Notes: generated by a model from the letters alone, not told the origin. DNA of 64,000 nucleotides from Rhizobium sp. NFR07 (GCF_900111905.1 NZ_FOKM01000003.1:496001-560000); one strand, 5' to 3'; shown: positions 38,201 to 47,879, counted from the first letter of the stretch. Made by a program: numbers and translations.

Positions 38201-38582
38201 ATAAACCGAGAGCTCGGCGCGAAAGAAGCCATGCCGGTCAGGGTCTCTGGAGATGAACTATGAATGCCCGGCACACGAGGACGATCATCCCGTGCCATGC
38301 GAACGCGGCCACCGCAGGTATTCCTGACTTTTCATGAGCGGATACCGGATTGAGACCGGTACGGCATTGGCGGCTTCATGCCTGGTGGTAGACCGCGGTC
38401 GTCCCATTTCGCCGTGATGTCCAATATGTATGGTTAATTCCTTGCGCGAAGGTTAATGCGCAGTAGAACCGGGCCGTTTTGCTACACAAGGCATGTAAAA
38501 GATAAACGCTTCGCCAACCCGGGCGTGCAGTGCACCAGAATGGGGCTACGCAAGGTTATGCGCCAACGGGGGGAGAGCCGTG
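38201..38582. other. Region upstream of the che operon
   Basis: About 380 bases with no supported gene. It should contain the chemotaxis operon promoter (AT-rich stretch about 38420-38500 with two GGTTAAT copies). The frame of the chemoreceptor is open back to a stop at about 38258, so the exact upstream limit depends on its start. Confidence 0.5.
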
Positions 38583-39164
38583 TCACACGGCGGGCTGCGG
38601 CGGAAAGCGTTTGCTGAGATAGGCCGATCCTTCGAGGCCGAAGCGCCATGGGTGTTCGACCGCACGCGTGATTCCGATCCTCGGTCCGGTCACCACCAGT
38701 GGGCTCACCTCCGGCGCCGCCAGCCTGAACGGCGGCGCAAACAGCGACAGCCCGTCATGTGCGACGGTAACGCCGAGCGCCTGGCAGAGACGCCCCGGAC
38801 CTGAGCAGAGCAGTAGCGGATCATTGCGCCCCCGCCGCGCCTCCATCTCCGCAATCCCGCTGACCGGCTGCAGCGCCCGGATCAGCACCGCCGACCCCGG
38901 AAGGCAGACGAAATTCAGACACCAGTGGATGCCGTAGGACCGGTAGACATAGGCATGCCCCGGCGGACCGAACATGGTGCGCGTCCGCGGGCTCTCGCCG
39001 CGAAAACTATGCGACGCCGGATCATCCCGCTCATAGGCCTCCGTCTCGACGATGATGCCGGCGGAGCCGTCGAATTCGAGCTCGACACCTATGAGATCAC
39101 GGGCGACGGTAGTGGCTGGGCGGGAGAAGAAGGTGGACGATCGCTCCAATAAGTCAGTAGTCAA
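38583..39164 (-). CDS. 3-methyladenine DNA glycosylase (AAG/MPG family)
   Basis: About 193 residues if it starts at the TTG at 39164; an ATG at 39254 would add 30 residues but overlap the upstream gene by 100 bases and lacks family similarity, and a TTG at 39149 is also possible. Removes alkylated purines in base-excision repair. Motifs: ARDLIGVELEFDGSAGIIVE, ETEAYERDDPASHSFRGESP (with the catalytic Glu), MFGPPGHAYVYRSYGIHWCL. Complete at the C-terminus. Confidence 0.85.
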   Translation of the reverse strand: MTTDLLERSSTFFSRPATTVARDLIGVELEFDGSAGIIVETEAYERDDPASHSFRGESPRTRTMFGPPGHAYVYRSYGIHWCLNFVCLPGSAVLIRALQPVSGIAEMEARRGRNDPLLLCSGPGRLCQALGVTVAHDGLSLFAPPFRLAAPEVSPLVVTGPRIGITRAVEHPWRFGLEGSAYLSKRFPPQPAV

Positions 39165-39549
39165 GCGGATTATAGTCAGCCAGAGAGCTGCCGGAATGAG
39201 AGGATCTAGTGCCACGACCGTCCCGGCTTTGCCCTCCTTCGGGAAGTCGAACATGAACAGAAAACTTCACGCGGCTTGCGTTCTGTGCGGTTTTCGATGC
39301 TCCATCCATGACATGCGTGTCAGCTACTCGCACGCTTGAACCGCCCTCTTTCGCCTCCGCGATTACCGAAATGTCGAAACCGACAGTAGTGAAAATGCCA
39401 CTCGTGCCACCATCCATTAGCTGGCCGTCGGGCGCCCCTATGCTGTAACCATCTGCCGCAATGTCTTGGCCACCGGGCCGCTTCTGCGCCTCTCGAACAC
39501 CCTCTAGGATCTGTGTGAGCGTCTCTGAAACAAACGACTTGATGTCCAT
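39154..39549 (-). CDS. Small unknown protein of an accessory family
   Basis: 131 residues, AT-richer than the neighbours. N-terminus FVSETLTQILEGVREAQ and C-terminal strand SRVKFSVHVRLP match, from memory, a widespread unnamed small-protein family (perhaps related to 'trypsin co-occurring' Trypco2-type proteins) that occurs near mobile or conflict genes. No catalytic residues seen. Four bases downstream of the 191-residue gene; the two look like one unit inserted between the glycosylase and tRNA-Phe. The stop falls inside the region before the glycosylase start. Confidence 0.65.
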   Translation of the reverse strand: MDIKSFVSETLTQILEGVREAQKRPGGQDIAADGYSIGAPDGQLMDGGTSGIFTTVGFDISVIAEAKEGGSSVRVADTHVMDGASKTAQNASRVKFSVHVRLPEGGQSRDGRGTRSSHSGSSLADYNPLDY

Positions 39550-39553
39550 GCGA

Positions 39554-40129
39554 TCACCCTAAAAGAGGAGCTAATGCTGGAAGAAACGGAGCCACCACAG
39601 TTATATGGTCTGCAGCGGTCGCAATGAAATGTTGGTATGCGTTCAAAAAATTTGGCTTATCCGCTTTGGCTGCATCCATGTCGTCCACTGAGTTCAACAA
39701 CAAAACCCGAGCCGAATCATCTGAGACATGCTCGCTGATTGCTGCTCTTAATTCAGAAAACACGCGATTGTTGTTGACGATGTTTGATGAATTATCTGTA
39801 GAGTTGAGATTAACTCGAGCGTTGCTTCCGCTGACGTGGATGGTGTAGTTGCCTCCAGTGCCAGGGTTGAAGGCGCCTTTCCGTCGGATTTTAACTTGGA
39901 AGTGGGCTGGGATCATTCGCCCACCATCATAGAAGACAGGATCTATGATCTCGAAAGCCTCTTCAGTGCCATTTGGAAGCTTGCGACGAAGCTCATCGCC
40001 AACAACGAGACTGGCAGAGGCATCATCTATCGCGATCATATCGCTACTGTAAACGCCTGGAACCGTACCTTTATGCTGGCCGTTCGCGTCGATTATCTCG
40101 AAAACAGACTTGGGAAACCCACTGAACAT
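39554..40129 (-). CDS. Unknown accessory protein upstream of the small unknown gene
   Basis: 191 residues. The N-terminal half (about 1-85) contains a pattern I have seen in diverse standalone proteins (RKLPNGTEEAFEIIDPVFYD then PAHFQVKIRRKG) and the middle has an Asn/Ser-rich GSNARVNLNSTDNSSNIV segment, followed by a helical domain with a hydrophobic C-terminus (HITVVAPFLPALAPLLG). No named function. AT-rich composition, lying immediately 3' of tRNA-Phe; probable horizontal acquisition. Start ATG at 40129. Confidence 0.65.
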   Translation of the reverse strand: MFSGFPKSVFEIIDANGQHKGTVPGVYSSDMIAIDDASASLVVGDELRRKLPNGTEEAFEIIDPVFYDGGRMIPAHFQVKIRRKGAFNPGTGGNYTIHVSGSNARVNLNSTDNSSNIVNNNRVFSELRAAISEHVSDDSARVLLLNSVDDMDAAKADKPNFLNAYQHFIATAADHITVVAPFLPALAPLLG

Positions 40130-40329
40130 TGTTTCTCACCTTGCATGTGAATCGCGATAATCTACCACCCTCTTGCTTCCCGATGTTACGGCTTTTCGCA
40201 CAGACTTGCCGATAGTGTCGGCATTTCATCCGCAATCAAGGGATTTGGTGCGTGACAAAACGCAACACCGAAAAGTACGCGTACTAGCCTTGCCTAAGCA
40301 CAAGTTACTGAAAAATTTTTAGAAAAAAA

Positions 40330-40405
40330 TGGTGCCCGGAGGCGGATTTGAACCACCGACACGCGGATTTTCAATCCGCTGCTCTACCAACTGAGCTATC
40401 CGGGC
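40330..40405 (-). tRNA. tRNA-Phe (GAA)
   Basis: 76 bases with encoded CCA. Acceptor GCCCGGA / TCCGGGC, D arm AGCTCAGTTGGTAGAGC, anticodon loop TTGAAAA (anticodon GAA) and T arm GGTTCGAATCC are all present on the minus strand. Its 3' end faces the foreign-looking gene pair. Confidence 0.97.
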
Positions 40406-40696
40406 ATCCGAGGCCTTGGTTCAGGCCTGCCGGTCGTTTGAGACCGTCCGGAGGAGCAATCCCCCGGGAGCGAGCGGGGTTATAACATCTTGTTCGGCCA
40501 TGTCCAGCACCCGTCGCGACTTTTTTGACAGGTTTGCGAAAATGTCGAATTCTCTTTTAAAAACAGCGGCCAACCGGGCGTCGGCGAATGGGGATAACCG
40601 GCATTCGGGAAATTCCATTCGCGCATCTGCGCAAAGTCCGGCGCCATCTGCCCGTCAGGATCGGCCGCCGGAGTGAGCCACGGCCGGCCGGGCGGG

Positions 40697-40909
40697 TCAC
40701 TCCCGCCCGTCGTCGTCCGCCTTGCGCTCGTCGTCGGCCACCGGAATGGCGTAGGAGCCGTTCAGCCAGCGGGAGAGGTCGAGATTGCGGCAGCGCTCGG
40801 AGCAGAAAGGATAGCTTTCGCGGGTCGAGGGCTTGCCGCATTCGGCGCAGGCCCTGGTCTTCCTGAGCGGCTCGACCTTGCCGCCCGTCTTGATGGGTTC
40901 GGATGCCAT
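40697..40909 (-). CDS. yacG: DNA gyrase inhibitor YacG (zinc-binding)
   Basis: 70 residues. Small Zn protein: Cys pairs CAECGK and CSERCR (YPFCSERCRNLDLSRWL is the family signature). In E. coli YacG binds GyrB and limits gyrase. Located downstream of maf, 75 bases after it. Acidic tail ends DDDGRE. The 290-base space between it and tRNA-Phe shows no supported gene. Confidence 0.94.
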   Translation of the reverse strand: MASEPIKTGGKVEPLRKTRACAECGKPSTRESYPFCSERCRNLDLSRWLNGSYAIPVADDERKADDDGRE

Positions 40910-40984
40910 GGAGCAACTCCTCTTTTATCTTGCAGTCTGTCTGGGCTCGCGCCGGACGCGAGGCTCAAGCGGATCAGGCGGAAA

Positions 40985-41605
40985 TCAGGCTTCCGGCCAT
41001 GCCGCGGGCACGTCAAAACCTTCGCCGGCCATCAGCGTCGTGACTTCGTAAAGCGGAAGGCCGACGACATTGCTGTATGAACCGACGAGTTTCTGCACGA
41101 AGGCGCCGGCAATGCCTTGGATGGCATAGGCGCCGGCCTTGCCGCGCCACTGGCCGGACGCGATGTAGTTTTCGATCTCGACGGTCGAGAGCCGCTTGAA
41201 GCGAACCTTGGTCTGCACGACCTTCTGGCGGAACTGGCCGCCGGGCGTCACGAGGCAGATGCCGGTATACACCCAATGGCCGCGGCCGGAGAGAAGATGC
41301 AGTGCCGCGGATGCCTCTTCGGTATACTCGGTCTTTTCCAGGATGCGGCGGCCGACGGCCACCACCGTGTCGGCGGACAGGATATAGCTGTGCCGCCAGG
41401 CCGGATCGTCCTTCACCGCCCGGTAGGCGGCCTCGGCCTTTTCGGTGGAGAGGCGGCGGGCGAGCGAGCGGGGATGCTCGGCCCGCTTCGGCGTCTCGTC
41501 GATATCCATCGGCATCAGGCGCGCTGGCGCAATGCCGACCTGGTTCAGGAGATCGAGGCGGCGCGGCGAACCCGATGCCAGTATCAGCTTTTGCTCAAGC
41601 GCCAT
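40985..41605 (-). CDS. maf: Maf-family nucleoside triphosphate pyrophosphatase
   Basis: 206 residues. Hydrolyses non-canonical nucleotides (Maf / YhdE type). N-terminal [18 protein letters not shown] motif, then [18 protein letters not shown] and [33 protein letters not shown]. Between infA and yacG, as in other rhizobia. Confidence 0.95.
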   Translation of the reverse strand: MALEQKLILASGSPRRLDLLNQVGIAPARLMPMDIDETPKRAEHPRSLARRLSTEKAEAAYRAVKDDPAWRHSYILSADTVVAVGRRILEKTEYTEEASAALHLLSGRGHWVYTGICLVTPGGQFRQKVVQTKVRFKRLSTVEIENYIASGQWRGKAGAYAIQGIAGAFVQKLVGSYSNVVGLPLYEVTTLMAGEGFDVPAAWPEA

Positions 41606-41632
41606 GCGAGGTCATGCCCTGCCTGAAACCGC

Positions 41633-41851
41633 TTACTTGAAGCGGTAGGTGATGCGACCCTTGGTCAGGTCGTACGGGGTCATTTCGACGAGAACCTTGT
41701 CGCCCGCCAGAACGCGGATACGGTTCTTGCGCATGCGGCCGGCGGTGTGGGCAATGATTTCATGTTCGTTTTCGAGCTTCACGCGGAATGTCGCATTGGG
41801 CAGCAGTTCCGTGACGACGCCCGGAAATTCGAGGACTTCTTCTTTAGCCAT
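41633..41851 (-). CDS. infA: Translation initiation factor IF-1
   Basis: 72 residues, exact family length, one S1/OB-fold domain ([20 protein letters not shown], then [19 protein letters not shown] and RITYRFK). Ribosomal initiation factor, cytoplasmic. Ends 27 bases before maf; its own promoter probably lies in the 130-base gap upstream. Confidence 0.98.
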   Translation of the reverse strand: MAKEEVLEFPGVVTELLPNATFRVKLENEHEIIAHTAGRMRKNRIRVLAGDKVLVEMTPYDLTKGRITYRFK

Positions 41852-41982
41852 TTACTGGTTTTCTTTCTGTGGTTGGAACGCAAGCACGGCGGAGCATTCT
41901 CCACCGGCCGCGAAAATTGGGCGGAAACTACACAATCGTGTCCGCTTTGTGAACCTCGCCTGACGGCTAATCTTGCAACTGG

Positions 41983-42474
41983 TCAATTACTGGGCGCCGG
42001 CGGCCTGCGAATGGGTTTCATCCGCCGGTCGATCAGCTTCCAGAGATGGTCCCGCACGGCCCTGTAGGCATCGAGAACCTGGTCACGCGTCCCGGTCGTC
42101 GCCGTCGGGTCCATGGTCGGCCAGTAGACCACGTCGACCGGGCTCGACCCCGTCAGTTCCAGCGCCACGTGATGGGCTTCCGGCGTCAACGTCACGATCA
42201 GGTCGAAGAAATCGTCTTCAATCTCTTCCAGCGTACGCGGCTTGTGCGGTCGCTTGCTGTTGAGCGAAAGACCGATTTCTTCCAGCACGACATCGACGAA
42301 GGGATCAGGCTCACCGGAGCGAACGCCGGCCGACTGGATGTAGATATCGGGTTGCAGCAGGCTTTTTGCAATGGCTTCGGCCATCGGGGAGCGGATGGAA
42401 TTCTGTCCGCACATGAAAAGGATCGCCGTCGGTATGCCGATCGTCTCCTTGCGGGTCGGCGCGTCGATTGCCAT
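41983..42474 (-). CDS. Low-molecular-weight protein tyrosine phosphatase-like
   Basis: 163 residues. Contains the C-x5-R loop (Cys22-Arg28, ILFMCGQNSIRSPMAEA) of low-molecular-weight phosphatases/arsenate reductases; the general-acid region PVDVVYWPTMDPTATTG carries the usual Asp-Pro. Two bases after the UPF0262 gene, so operonic. Arsenate reductase is an alternative, but the neighbourhood is housekeeping. Confidence 0.85.
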   Translation of the reverse strand: MAIDAPTRKETIGIPTAILFMCGQNSIRSPMAEAIAKSLLQPDIYIQSAGVRSGEPDPFVDVVLEEIGLSLNSKRPHKPRTLEEIEDDFFDLIVTLTPEAHHVALELTGSSPVDVVYWPTMDPTATTGTRDQVLDAYRAVRDHLWKLIDRRMKPIRRPPAPSN

Positions 42475-42476
42475 GG

Positions 42477-42950
42477 TCAGCCGCGCCAGTAGAGCACGCA
42501 GACGAGCGTGAAGAGCCGCCGCGCGGTGTCGAAATCGACGCTGATCTTACCGTCCAGCCGGTCCATCAGGGTCTGCGAGCCTTCGTTGTGGATGCCGCGG
42601 CGGCCCATGTCGATCGCCTCGATGCGCGACGGCGTCGCCGTCCTGATCGCCTCGTAATAGCTCTCGCAGATCATGAAATAGTCCTTGATGATCCGACGGA
42701 ACGGCGTCAGCGACAGGATGTGGGTTGCGACATCCTCATCCGCCTCGGTGGTGATCGCAAGGACCAGCCTGGCATTGGCAAGCGACAGGCGCAGCTTGTA
42801 AGGCCCGCCGGCGTGGCCGAAGGGTGTGAAGGAATTTTCCTCGACGAGATCGAAGATGGCGACCGCCCGCTCATGCTCGACATCGGGCGTCGAGCGCCCG
42901 ATCGTGTCGTCCAGGACGACGTCGAAGAGCCGGAAGTCGCCCTGCCCCAT
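42477..42950 (-). CDS. UPF0262 family protein
   Basis: 157 residues, soluble. Family-like motifs [19 protein letters not shown] and [19 protein letters not shown]. No function known. Always near hisD in rhizobia, and here two bases after hisD and two before the phosphatase gene. Confidence 0.9.
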   Translation of the reverse strand: MGQGDFRLFDVVLDDTIGRSTPDVEHERAVAIFDLVEENSFTPFGHAGGPYKLRLSLANARLVLAITTEADEDVATHILSLTPFRRIIKDYFMICESYYEAIRTATPSRIEAIDMGRRGIHNEGSQTLMDRLDGKISVDFDTARRLFTLVCVLYWRG

Positions 42951-42952
42951 GC

Positions 42953-44266
42953 CTAGCCCCCGTTGTCGTCTGGGTTGGCGTTGAGGCGGATCGCGACCGA
43001 GCGCGCATGGGCATCGAGCCCTTCCGACTTCGCCAGCGTGATGGCCGCCGGCGCAAGCTTGCGCAGCTGATCCGGGCCGAGCCTGAGGATCGACGAGCGC
43101 TTGACGAAATCGAGCACGCCGAGGCCGGAGGAGAAGCGGGCCGAACGTGCCGTCGGCAATACGTGGTTGGAGCCGCCGACATAATCGCCGATCACTTCCG
43201 GCGTGTGGCGGCCGATGAAGATCGCGCCGGCATTGATGATGCCCGGCATCAGCGCATCGGGGTCGGCGACGGCCAGTTCCAGATGCTCGGCAGCGATGCG
43301 GTTGGCAAGCGGCAGGGCCGCCTTGAAATCCTTAACCAGGATGACCGCCCCGAAATCCCGCCAGCTGGCAGTGGCGATCTCGGCGCGCGACACCGTCTTC
43401 AGCTGGCGCTCGACGGCTTGCTCCACCGCACGGCCGAATTCGGCGTCATCGGTCATCAGGATCGACTGGGCGCCGGCATCATGTTCGGCCTGGGCCAGAA
43501 GATCGGCGGCGATCCAGTCCGGGTCATTGTCCCTGTCCGCGATGACCAGCACTTCCGAAGGGCCGGCGATCATGTCGATGCCGACCGTGCCGAAGACCTG
43601 GCGCTTAGCGGCCGCGACATAGGCATTGCCGGGGCCTACGATCTTCGCGACCGAAGCGATGGTCTCGGTGCCATAGGCGAGTGCCGCGACGGCCTGCGCA
43701 CCGCCGATGCGGTAGATTTCCGTGACGCCGGCGATGCGGGCAGCGGCGAGCACGGCCGGATTGATTTTGCCGCCGCCGGCCGGCACGACCATGACGAGGC
43801 GCGGCACGCCGGCAACCCTGGCCGGCACGGCATTCATCAGCACGGAACTCGGGTAGCTCGCGGTACCGCCCGGCACGTAGAGCCCGACCGCCTCGATCGC
43901 CGTCCAGCGGGAGCCGAGGCCGACGCCGATCGCATCCTCGTAGATATCGTCCTTCGGCATCTGCCGGGCATGGTGCTTTTCGATGCGCTCGGCGGCCAGC
44001 TTCAGGGCGTCGATGACGGCGGGATCGGTTTCGGCCAAGGCCGCGTCGATCTCGGCCTCGGACACGCGGATGCCGACCTTGGCGAGATCGACCTTCTCGA
44101 AGCGGGCGGAATATTCGATCAGCGCTGCATCGCCGCGGGCACGCACATCGTCGATGATCGCCTTGACCACGGCATTGACGTCTTCGGAAACCTCGCGCTT
44201 GGTCGACAGAAACGCGGCAAAGCGCGCCTCGAAATCACCGGATGCCTGTTCAAGCCAAGTTGCCAC
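42953..44266 (-). CDS. hisD: Histidinol dehydrogenase
   Basis: 437 residues. Last two steps of histidine synthesis (histidinol to histidine, NAD-dependent, Zn). Motifs: [68 protein letters not shown]. Start MATWLEQ, 70 bases after the DUF2948 gene. Confidence 0.97.
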   Translation of the reverse strand: MATWLEQASGDFEARFAAFLSTKREVSEDVNAVVKAIIDDVRARGDAALIEYSARFEKVDLAKVGIRVSEAEIDAALAETDPAVIDALKLAAERIEKHHARQMPKDDIYEDAIGVGLGSRWTAIEAVGLYVPGGTASYPSSVLMNAVPARVAGVPRLVMVVPAGGGKINPAVLAAARIAGVTEIYRIGGAQAVAALAYGTETIASVAKIVGPGNAYVAAAKRQVFGTVGIDMIAGPSEVLVIADRDNDPDWIAADLLAQAEHDAGAQSILMTDDAEFGRAVEQAVERQLKTVSRAEIATASWRDFGAVILVKDFKAALPLANRIAAEHLELAVADPDALMPGIINAGAIFIGRHTPEVIGDYVGGSNHVLPTARSARFSSGLGVLDFVKRSSILRLGPDQLRKLAPAAITLAKSEGLDAHARSVAIRLNANPDDNGG

Positions 44267-44335
44267 GCGGATAGTCCTTCCATTCCAATGCCAGAATGAG
44301 GCCCCAGGGAGCCGTCACCCGGTCAAGAGATGGGA

Positions 44336-44767
44336 TCAGGGATGGCGCGGCCTCGATGCGGTTTCCCATGCGCCGCCGATATCTGCAAGAGCGACTTCGA
44401 TGCATTCGACATCAAGCGCGATGGTCGCGTCGCCGGAGAGCACGAGTTCGACCGTTCCTTCCGGGCCTTCGCCCTTCTGGACGAAACGGACGGCGAGGAG
44501 CGAGAGCACGTCTTCCTTGCGATTGCGATCGATGCCGGTGGAGCGGACGGCAAGAGCCCGTTTGAAGACGAGGGCTGCGCGATGACGCTCAAAACCCTTG
44601 CGCTTGCCGGTCGCAGCCTCCCAGTCGAACCGGTTGGCGGCGAGCGAAAACATCTTTTCCGTAGCCGACCAGCTGACATCGGCAAGCTTGAAGACGGCAT
44701 CCTGCATATGGGCGGAGACGACGTCCAGGTCATCCTTGTCGAGAGCGAGAAGCTTCAGCTCGGTCAT
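44336..44767 (-). CDS. DUF2948 family protein
   Basis: 143 residues. Typical DUF2948: MTELKLLALDKDDLDVVSAH, MQDAVFKLADVSW, DGxxxx strand pattern and LVLSGDATIALDVECIEVAL. Unknown function, syntenic with murA-hisD in rhizobia. Preceded by the terminator of the SDR gene. Confidence 0.9.
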   Translation of the reverse strand: MTELKLLALDKDDLDVVSAHMQDAVFKLADVSWSATEKMFSLAANRFDWEAATGKRKGFERHRAALVFKRALAVRSTGIDRNRKEDVLSLLAVRFVQKGEGPEGTVELVLSGDATIALDVECIEVALADIGGAWETASRPRHP

Positions 44768-44847
44768 GCGCTACCGTTCCATCCTTGGGCCGCAGGGGGC
44801 GGCCTGTTGTTCCATGCGCTGGAGATAGGATGGGACCGGCGAAGAAG

Positions 44848-44882
44848 CAACAGCCCGGCGCAAGACGGATGCCGGGCTGTTG
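44848..44882 (-). terminator. Terminator of the SDR gene
   Basis: Perfect 12-bp stem CAACAGCCCGGC / GCCGGGCTGTTG with an 11-base loop, 8 bases after the SDR stop; the following U-run (TTCTTC) is moderate. Confidence 0.85.
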
Positions 44883-44889
44883 TGGAGCG

Positions 44890-45732
44890 TTACTTCGGGA
44901 AATCGGTCGAAAGGGTGAGTTCCTTCAGGCTTTCGATCTCGTCGAGGCTGCGCTTCAGCTTGCGCGTCACGCCGTTGAAAGCATCCTCACCGAGCACCAG
45001 ATGGCGCGGCGGATTTTCGCTTTCGACGATCGTGATCATCGCCTCGCCGGCGCGCACCGGATCACCGGGCTGCTTGCCGCTGTTGCCGGCGGTGAATTTC
45101 ATCCGCACGGCCGCGGTCTCCTGATATTCCGGGATCTCGACCGGTGTCTGCCGCAGGGAGCGACCGGCCCAGTCGGTGCGGAAGGGACCGGGCGCCACGC
45201 AGGTGACCTTGATGCCGACCGGCGCGCCTTCGGTCGCCAGTGCATCGGAAAAGCCTTCGACCGCATGCTTACTCGCGGCATAATAACCGGAGCCCGGGAA
45301 ACCGATGAAACCTGCCTGCGAGGTCAGGCTGATGACGTGGCCCTTGCGGCGCGCCCGCATGCCCGGCAGCACCGCGCGGGTCATGGCGAAGAGGCCGAAG
45401 ACATTGGCATCGAACATCTCGCGGATCTCGTCGTCCCTGCCCTCCTCGATCGAGGCCTGGTAGCCGTAGCCGGCGTTGTTGACGAGGACATCGATGCGGC
45501 CGAACTTTTCTTTGGCGGCTTTTACCGCTGCGCCGATCTGGGCCTGGTCGGTGACATCGAGATCAAGCGCCAGCGCGTTGCTGTGCCCGTCGACAAGATC
45601 GGCGAGCTTGCTCTTGTCGCGCGCGGTCGCGACCGTCGGAAAGCCGCGGGCAATCGTCTGCCTGGCGAGCTCGCGGCCGAAGCCGGTCGAGCAGCCTGTA
45701 ATGAACCATACATGTGAGGAAGCATCAGCCAT
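44890..45732 (-). CDS. Short-chain dehydrogenase/reductase
   Basis: 280 residues from the ATG at 45732 (GGAG 9 bases upstream). NAD(P)-binding TGCSTGFGRELA, NNAGYGYQ, catalytic Ser in ISLTSQAGFIGFP and YAASKH (Tyr-x3-Lys). Oxidoreductase of the 'oxidoreductase/ketoreductase' SDR type; substrate unknown. It stands between murA and DUF2948, which are adjacent in related genomes as I recall, and has its own terminator. Confidence 0.92.
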   Translation of the reverse strand: MADASSHVWFITGCSTGFGRELARQTIARGFPTVATARDKSKLADLVDGHSNALALDLDVTDQAQIGAAVKAAKEKFGRIDVLVNNAGYGYQASIEEGRDDEIREMFDANVFGLFAMTRAVLPGMRARRKGHVISLTSQAGFIGFPGSGYYAASKHAVEGFSDALATEGAPVGIKVTCVAPGPFRTDWAGRSLRQTPVEIPEYQETAAVRMKFTAGNSGKQPGDPVRAGEAMITIVESENPPRHLVLGEDAFNGVTRKLKRSLDEIESLKELTLSTDFPK

Positions 45733-45864
45733 GGGAAAATCTCCGTGGAAAGCCGGATCATGAATATGAGGCGGGAGACGGCATCGCCCCGACAACCGGA
45801 ACCGGCTTTCGGAAAGGACGATGCGCAGTTTTCAAGTTGGGGTGCGCTTCTGACATAGGCATGC

Positions 45865-45899
45865 AAAAAGGGACGGCAAGGTGTTTCCCTGCCGTCCCT
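45865..45899 (-). terminator. Terminator of murA
   Basis: 10-bp stem AGGGACGGCA / TGCCGTCCCT with an 11-base loop; AAAAAG on the + side gives a U-run on the minus strand, 28 bases after the murA stop. Confidence 0.9.
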
Positions 45900-45926
45900 C
45901 TTAAAAAGTGGATCGTTGCGGTTCGG

Positions 45927-47219
45927 TCAGTCGCTGACGCGTTCGACGACGGCGCCGCAGCGGGTGAGCTTCTCTTCCAGGCGCTCGAAACCACGGTCGA
46001 GATGGTAGACGCGGCTGACCATCGTGTCTCCTTCGGCGGCCAAGCCGGCGATGACGAGAGAGACGGAAGCGCGCAGGTCGGTCGCCATGACCGGCGCGCC
46101 CTTTAGGCGCGACACGCCCTCGATGCGGGCCATCTGGCCCGACAGCGAGATCTTGGCGCCGAGACGGGCCAGTTCCTGAACGTGCATGAAGCGGTTTTCG
46201 AAAATTGTTTCCGTCACATGCGAGACACCCGAGGAGCGGGTCATCAGTGCCATGAACTGCGCCTGCAGGTCAGTCGGGAAGCCCGGGAAGGGTTCGGTGA
46301 CGATATCGACCGGCTGGATGCCGTTGCCGTTGCGCACGACGCGCAGGCCGCTTTCCGTCTCGGTGATCTCGGCACCGGCTAGCTTCAGCGTGTCGAGCGC
46401 ATTGTCGAGCAGCGAGGCGCGTGTACCGGTCAGCGTCACGTCGCCGCCTGTCATGGCGACGGCCATGGCATAGGTACCGGTCTCGATGCGGTCTGGCAGG
46501 ACGCGGTGACGGGCACCATGCAGGGACGAGACGCCTTCGACGGTGATTGTCTTCGTGCCGGCGCCGGTGATCTTTGCGCCCATGGCTGTGAGGCAGTCGG
46601 CAAGATCGACGATCTCGGGCTCGCGGGCGGCGTTATCGATGATGGTCGTGCCCTTGGCGAGCGTCGCCGCCATCAGGAGAACGTGGGTCGCACCGACGGA
46701 CACTTTGGGGAAGGTGTAATGCGCGCCGACCAGACCACCGGGAGGTGCCGTAACATTGACATACCCGCCATCGATCTCGATCTCGGCGCCGAGTGCGGCA
46801 AGGCTTTCGAGGAAGAGATCGACCGGACGCGTGCCGATGGCGCAACCGCCCGGCAGCGAGACTCGGGCCCTGCCCTCACGCGCCAGAAGCGGGCCGATGA
46901 CCCAGAAAGATGCGCGCATCTTGGAGACCAGCTCGTAAGGGGCGGTCGTGTCGACGATGGTGCGGCAGGTGAACTGGATCGTGCGGGCATAGCTTTCTGC
47001 CTGGCCTTCGCGGCGGCCATTGACGGAAATATCCACACCGTGATTGCCGAGGATGCGCAGAAGCTGCTCGACGTCGGCCAGATGCGGTACGTTTTCGAGC
47101 GTCAGCGTATCGCTCGTCAGAAGCGATGCGATCATCAGCGGCAGAGCCGCGTTCTTTGCGCCGGAAATCGGAATGATGCCGTTCAGCTCATTGCCGCCGG
47201 TAATGCGGATGCGATCCAT
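45927..47219 (-). CDS. murA: UDP-N-acetylglucosamine 1-carboxyvinyltransferase MurA
   Basis: 430 residues. First committed step of peptidoglycan synthesis. N-terminal [20 protein letters not shown]; the active-site loop around [15 protein letters not shown] carries Cys (GCAIG); [16 protein letters not shown] is also typical. Ends with REERL-like ...[17 protein letters not shown]. Essential housekeeping gene. Confidence 0.97.
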   Translation of the reverse strand: MDRIRITGGNELNGIIPISGAKNAALPLMIASLLTSDTLTLENVPHLADVEQLLRILGNHGVDISVNGRREGQAESYARTIQFTCRTIVDTTAPYELVSKMRASFWVIGPLLAREGRARVSLPGGCAIGTRPVDLFLESLAALGAEIEIDGGYVNVTAPPGGLVGAHYTFPKVSVGATHVLLMAATLAKGTTIIDNAAREPEIVDLADCLTAMGAKITGAGTKTITVEGVSSLHGARHRVLPDRIETGTYAMAVAMTGGDVTLTGTRASLLDNALDTLKLAGAEITETESGLRVVRNGNGIQPVDIVTEPFPGFPTDLQAQFMALMTRSSGVSHVTETIFENRFMHVQELARLGAKISLSGQMARIEGVSRLKGAPVMATDLRASVSLVIAGLAAEGDTMVSRVYHLDRGFERLEEKLTRCGAVVERVSD

Positions 47220-47325
47220 GATTGAAAAACTTTCCCTCTCAAGCGCGAAAGGCAGCGTCCTTAGACGAAAAGCCCCGGCTCATCAATGTTGTGAAATCCT
47301 GTGAGACCCCGAAAGCCGGAGTAGA

Positions 47326-47571
47326 TCAGGATGATTCGTCCGATTTTGCGGCAGCGGGCACAGATGCTGGCAGACCCTGCGTTTCGTCGGCCTCGCCGGC
47401 GCGCCTGGCGCGGGCCTGTCCCTTGCGGCGCATCAGGTTCTCTCGCAGCTTGGCCGACGCCTTGGCCCGGCGCTCCGCCTCGCGGGCAGCCTGCGCCGCA
47501 CGCGCCCGGTCGCCCCGGCTTTCGCCGCGCGGCGGGCTTGTCTCGTTGTCGGTCTCGTCATTTTCGGCCAT
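47326..47571 (-). CDS. Small basic, disordered conserved protein
   Basis: 81 residues from the ATG at 47571 (an ATG 9 bases earlier is also possible). Highly charged: Arg/Ala-rich middle (RAAQAAREAERRAKASAKLR) resembling a coiled coil, acidic ends. Common upstream of murA in rhizobia; function unknown. Transcribed toward murA. Confidence 0.6.
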   Translation of the reverse strand: MAENDETDNETSPPRGESRGDRARAAQAAREAERRAKASAKLRENLMRRKGQARARRAGEADETQGLPASVPAAAKSDESS

Positions 47572-47727
47572 CGCCCTCAATAACCAAAAAGCCCCGGAAA
47601 CAAAAGCGCAGCCGAAGTTTTCCCCATCGTCGGCAAAAGAACTTGGAAATTGCGGCTTGCGCTCCCGGTGAAGCTATGGCAATAGGCCGCTCACCAACGA
47701 CGCGGCACATGCCCGCGCCGCCTGAAT

Positions 47728-47802
47728 GCTGCTATAGCTCAGGGGTAGAGCACTCCCTTGGTAAGGGAGAGGCCGAGAGTTCAAATCTCTCTAGCAGCAC
47801 CA
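47728..47802 (+). tRNA. tRNA-Thr (GGT)
   Basis: 75 bases with encoded CCA. Acceptor GCTGCTA / TAGCAGC, D arm AGCTCAGGGGTAGAGC, anticodon stem CTCCC / GGGAG, loop TTGGTAA giving anticodon GGT, T arm GAGAGTTCAAATCTC. Single tRNA with no island-like genes next to it. Confidence 0.96.
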
Positions 47803-47879
47803 TTTTCCTCCCTTATATCTTCGACAGCTACCGAACTAGCAGGAGCGACCGTCCGTTTGCGGGCCACCTTCTGCGCTGG

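Noticed and set aside
36539..38263. 574-residue open frame opposite the chemoreceptor
   Set aside because: Antisense shadow; the minus-strand chemoreceptor is unmistakable.
39254..39254. ATG at 39254 as start of the DNA glycosylase
   Set aside because: Would overlap the upstream gene by 100 bases and adds residues unlike the family; TTG starts at 39164 or 39149 fit better.
39100..40405. Attachment-site repeat of the tRNA-Phe 3' end
   Set aside because: I looked for a second copy of the tRNA 3' end beyond the foreign-looking gene pair and found none, and there is no integrase in the window.
40421..40618. 65-residue frame between tRNA-Phe and yacG
   Set aside because: No ribosome site and no recognisable similarity; treated as non-coding.
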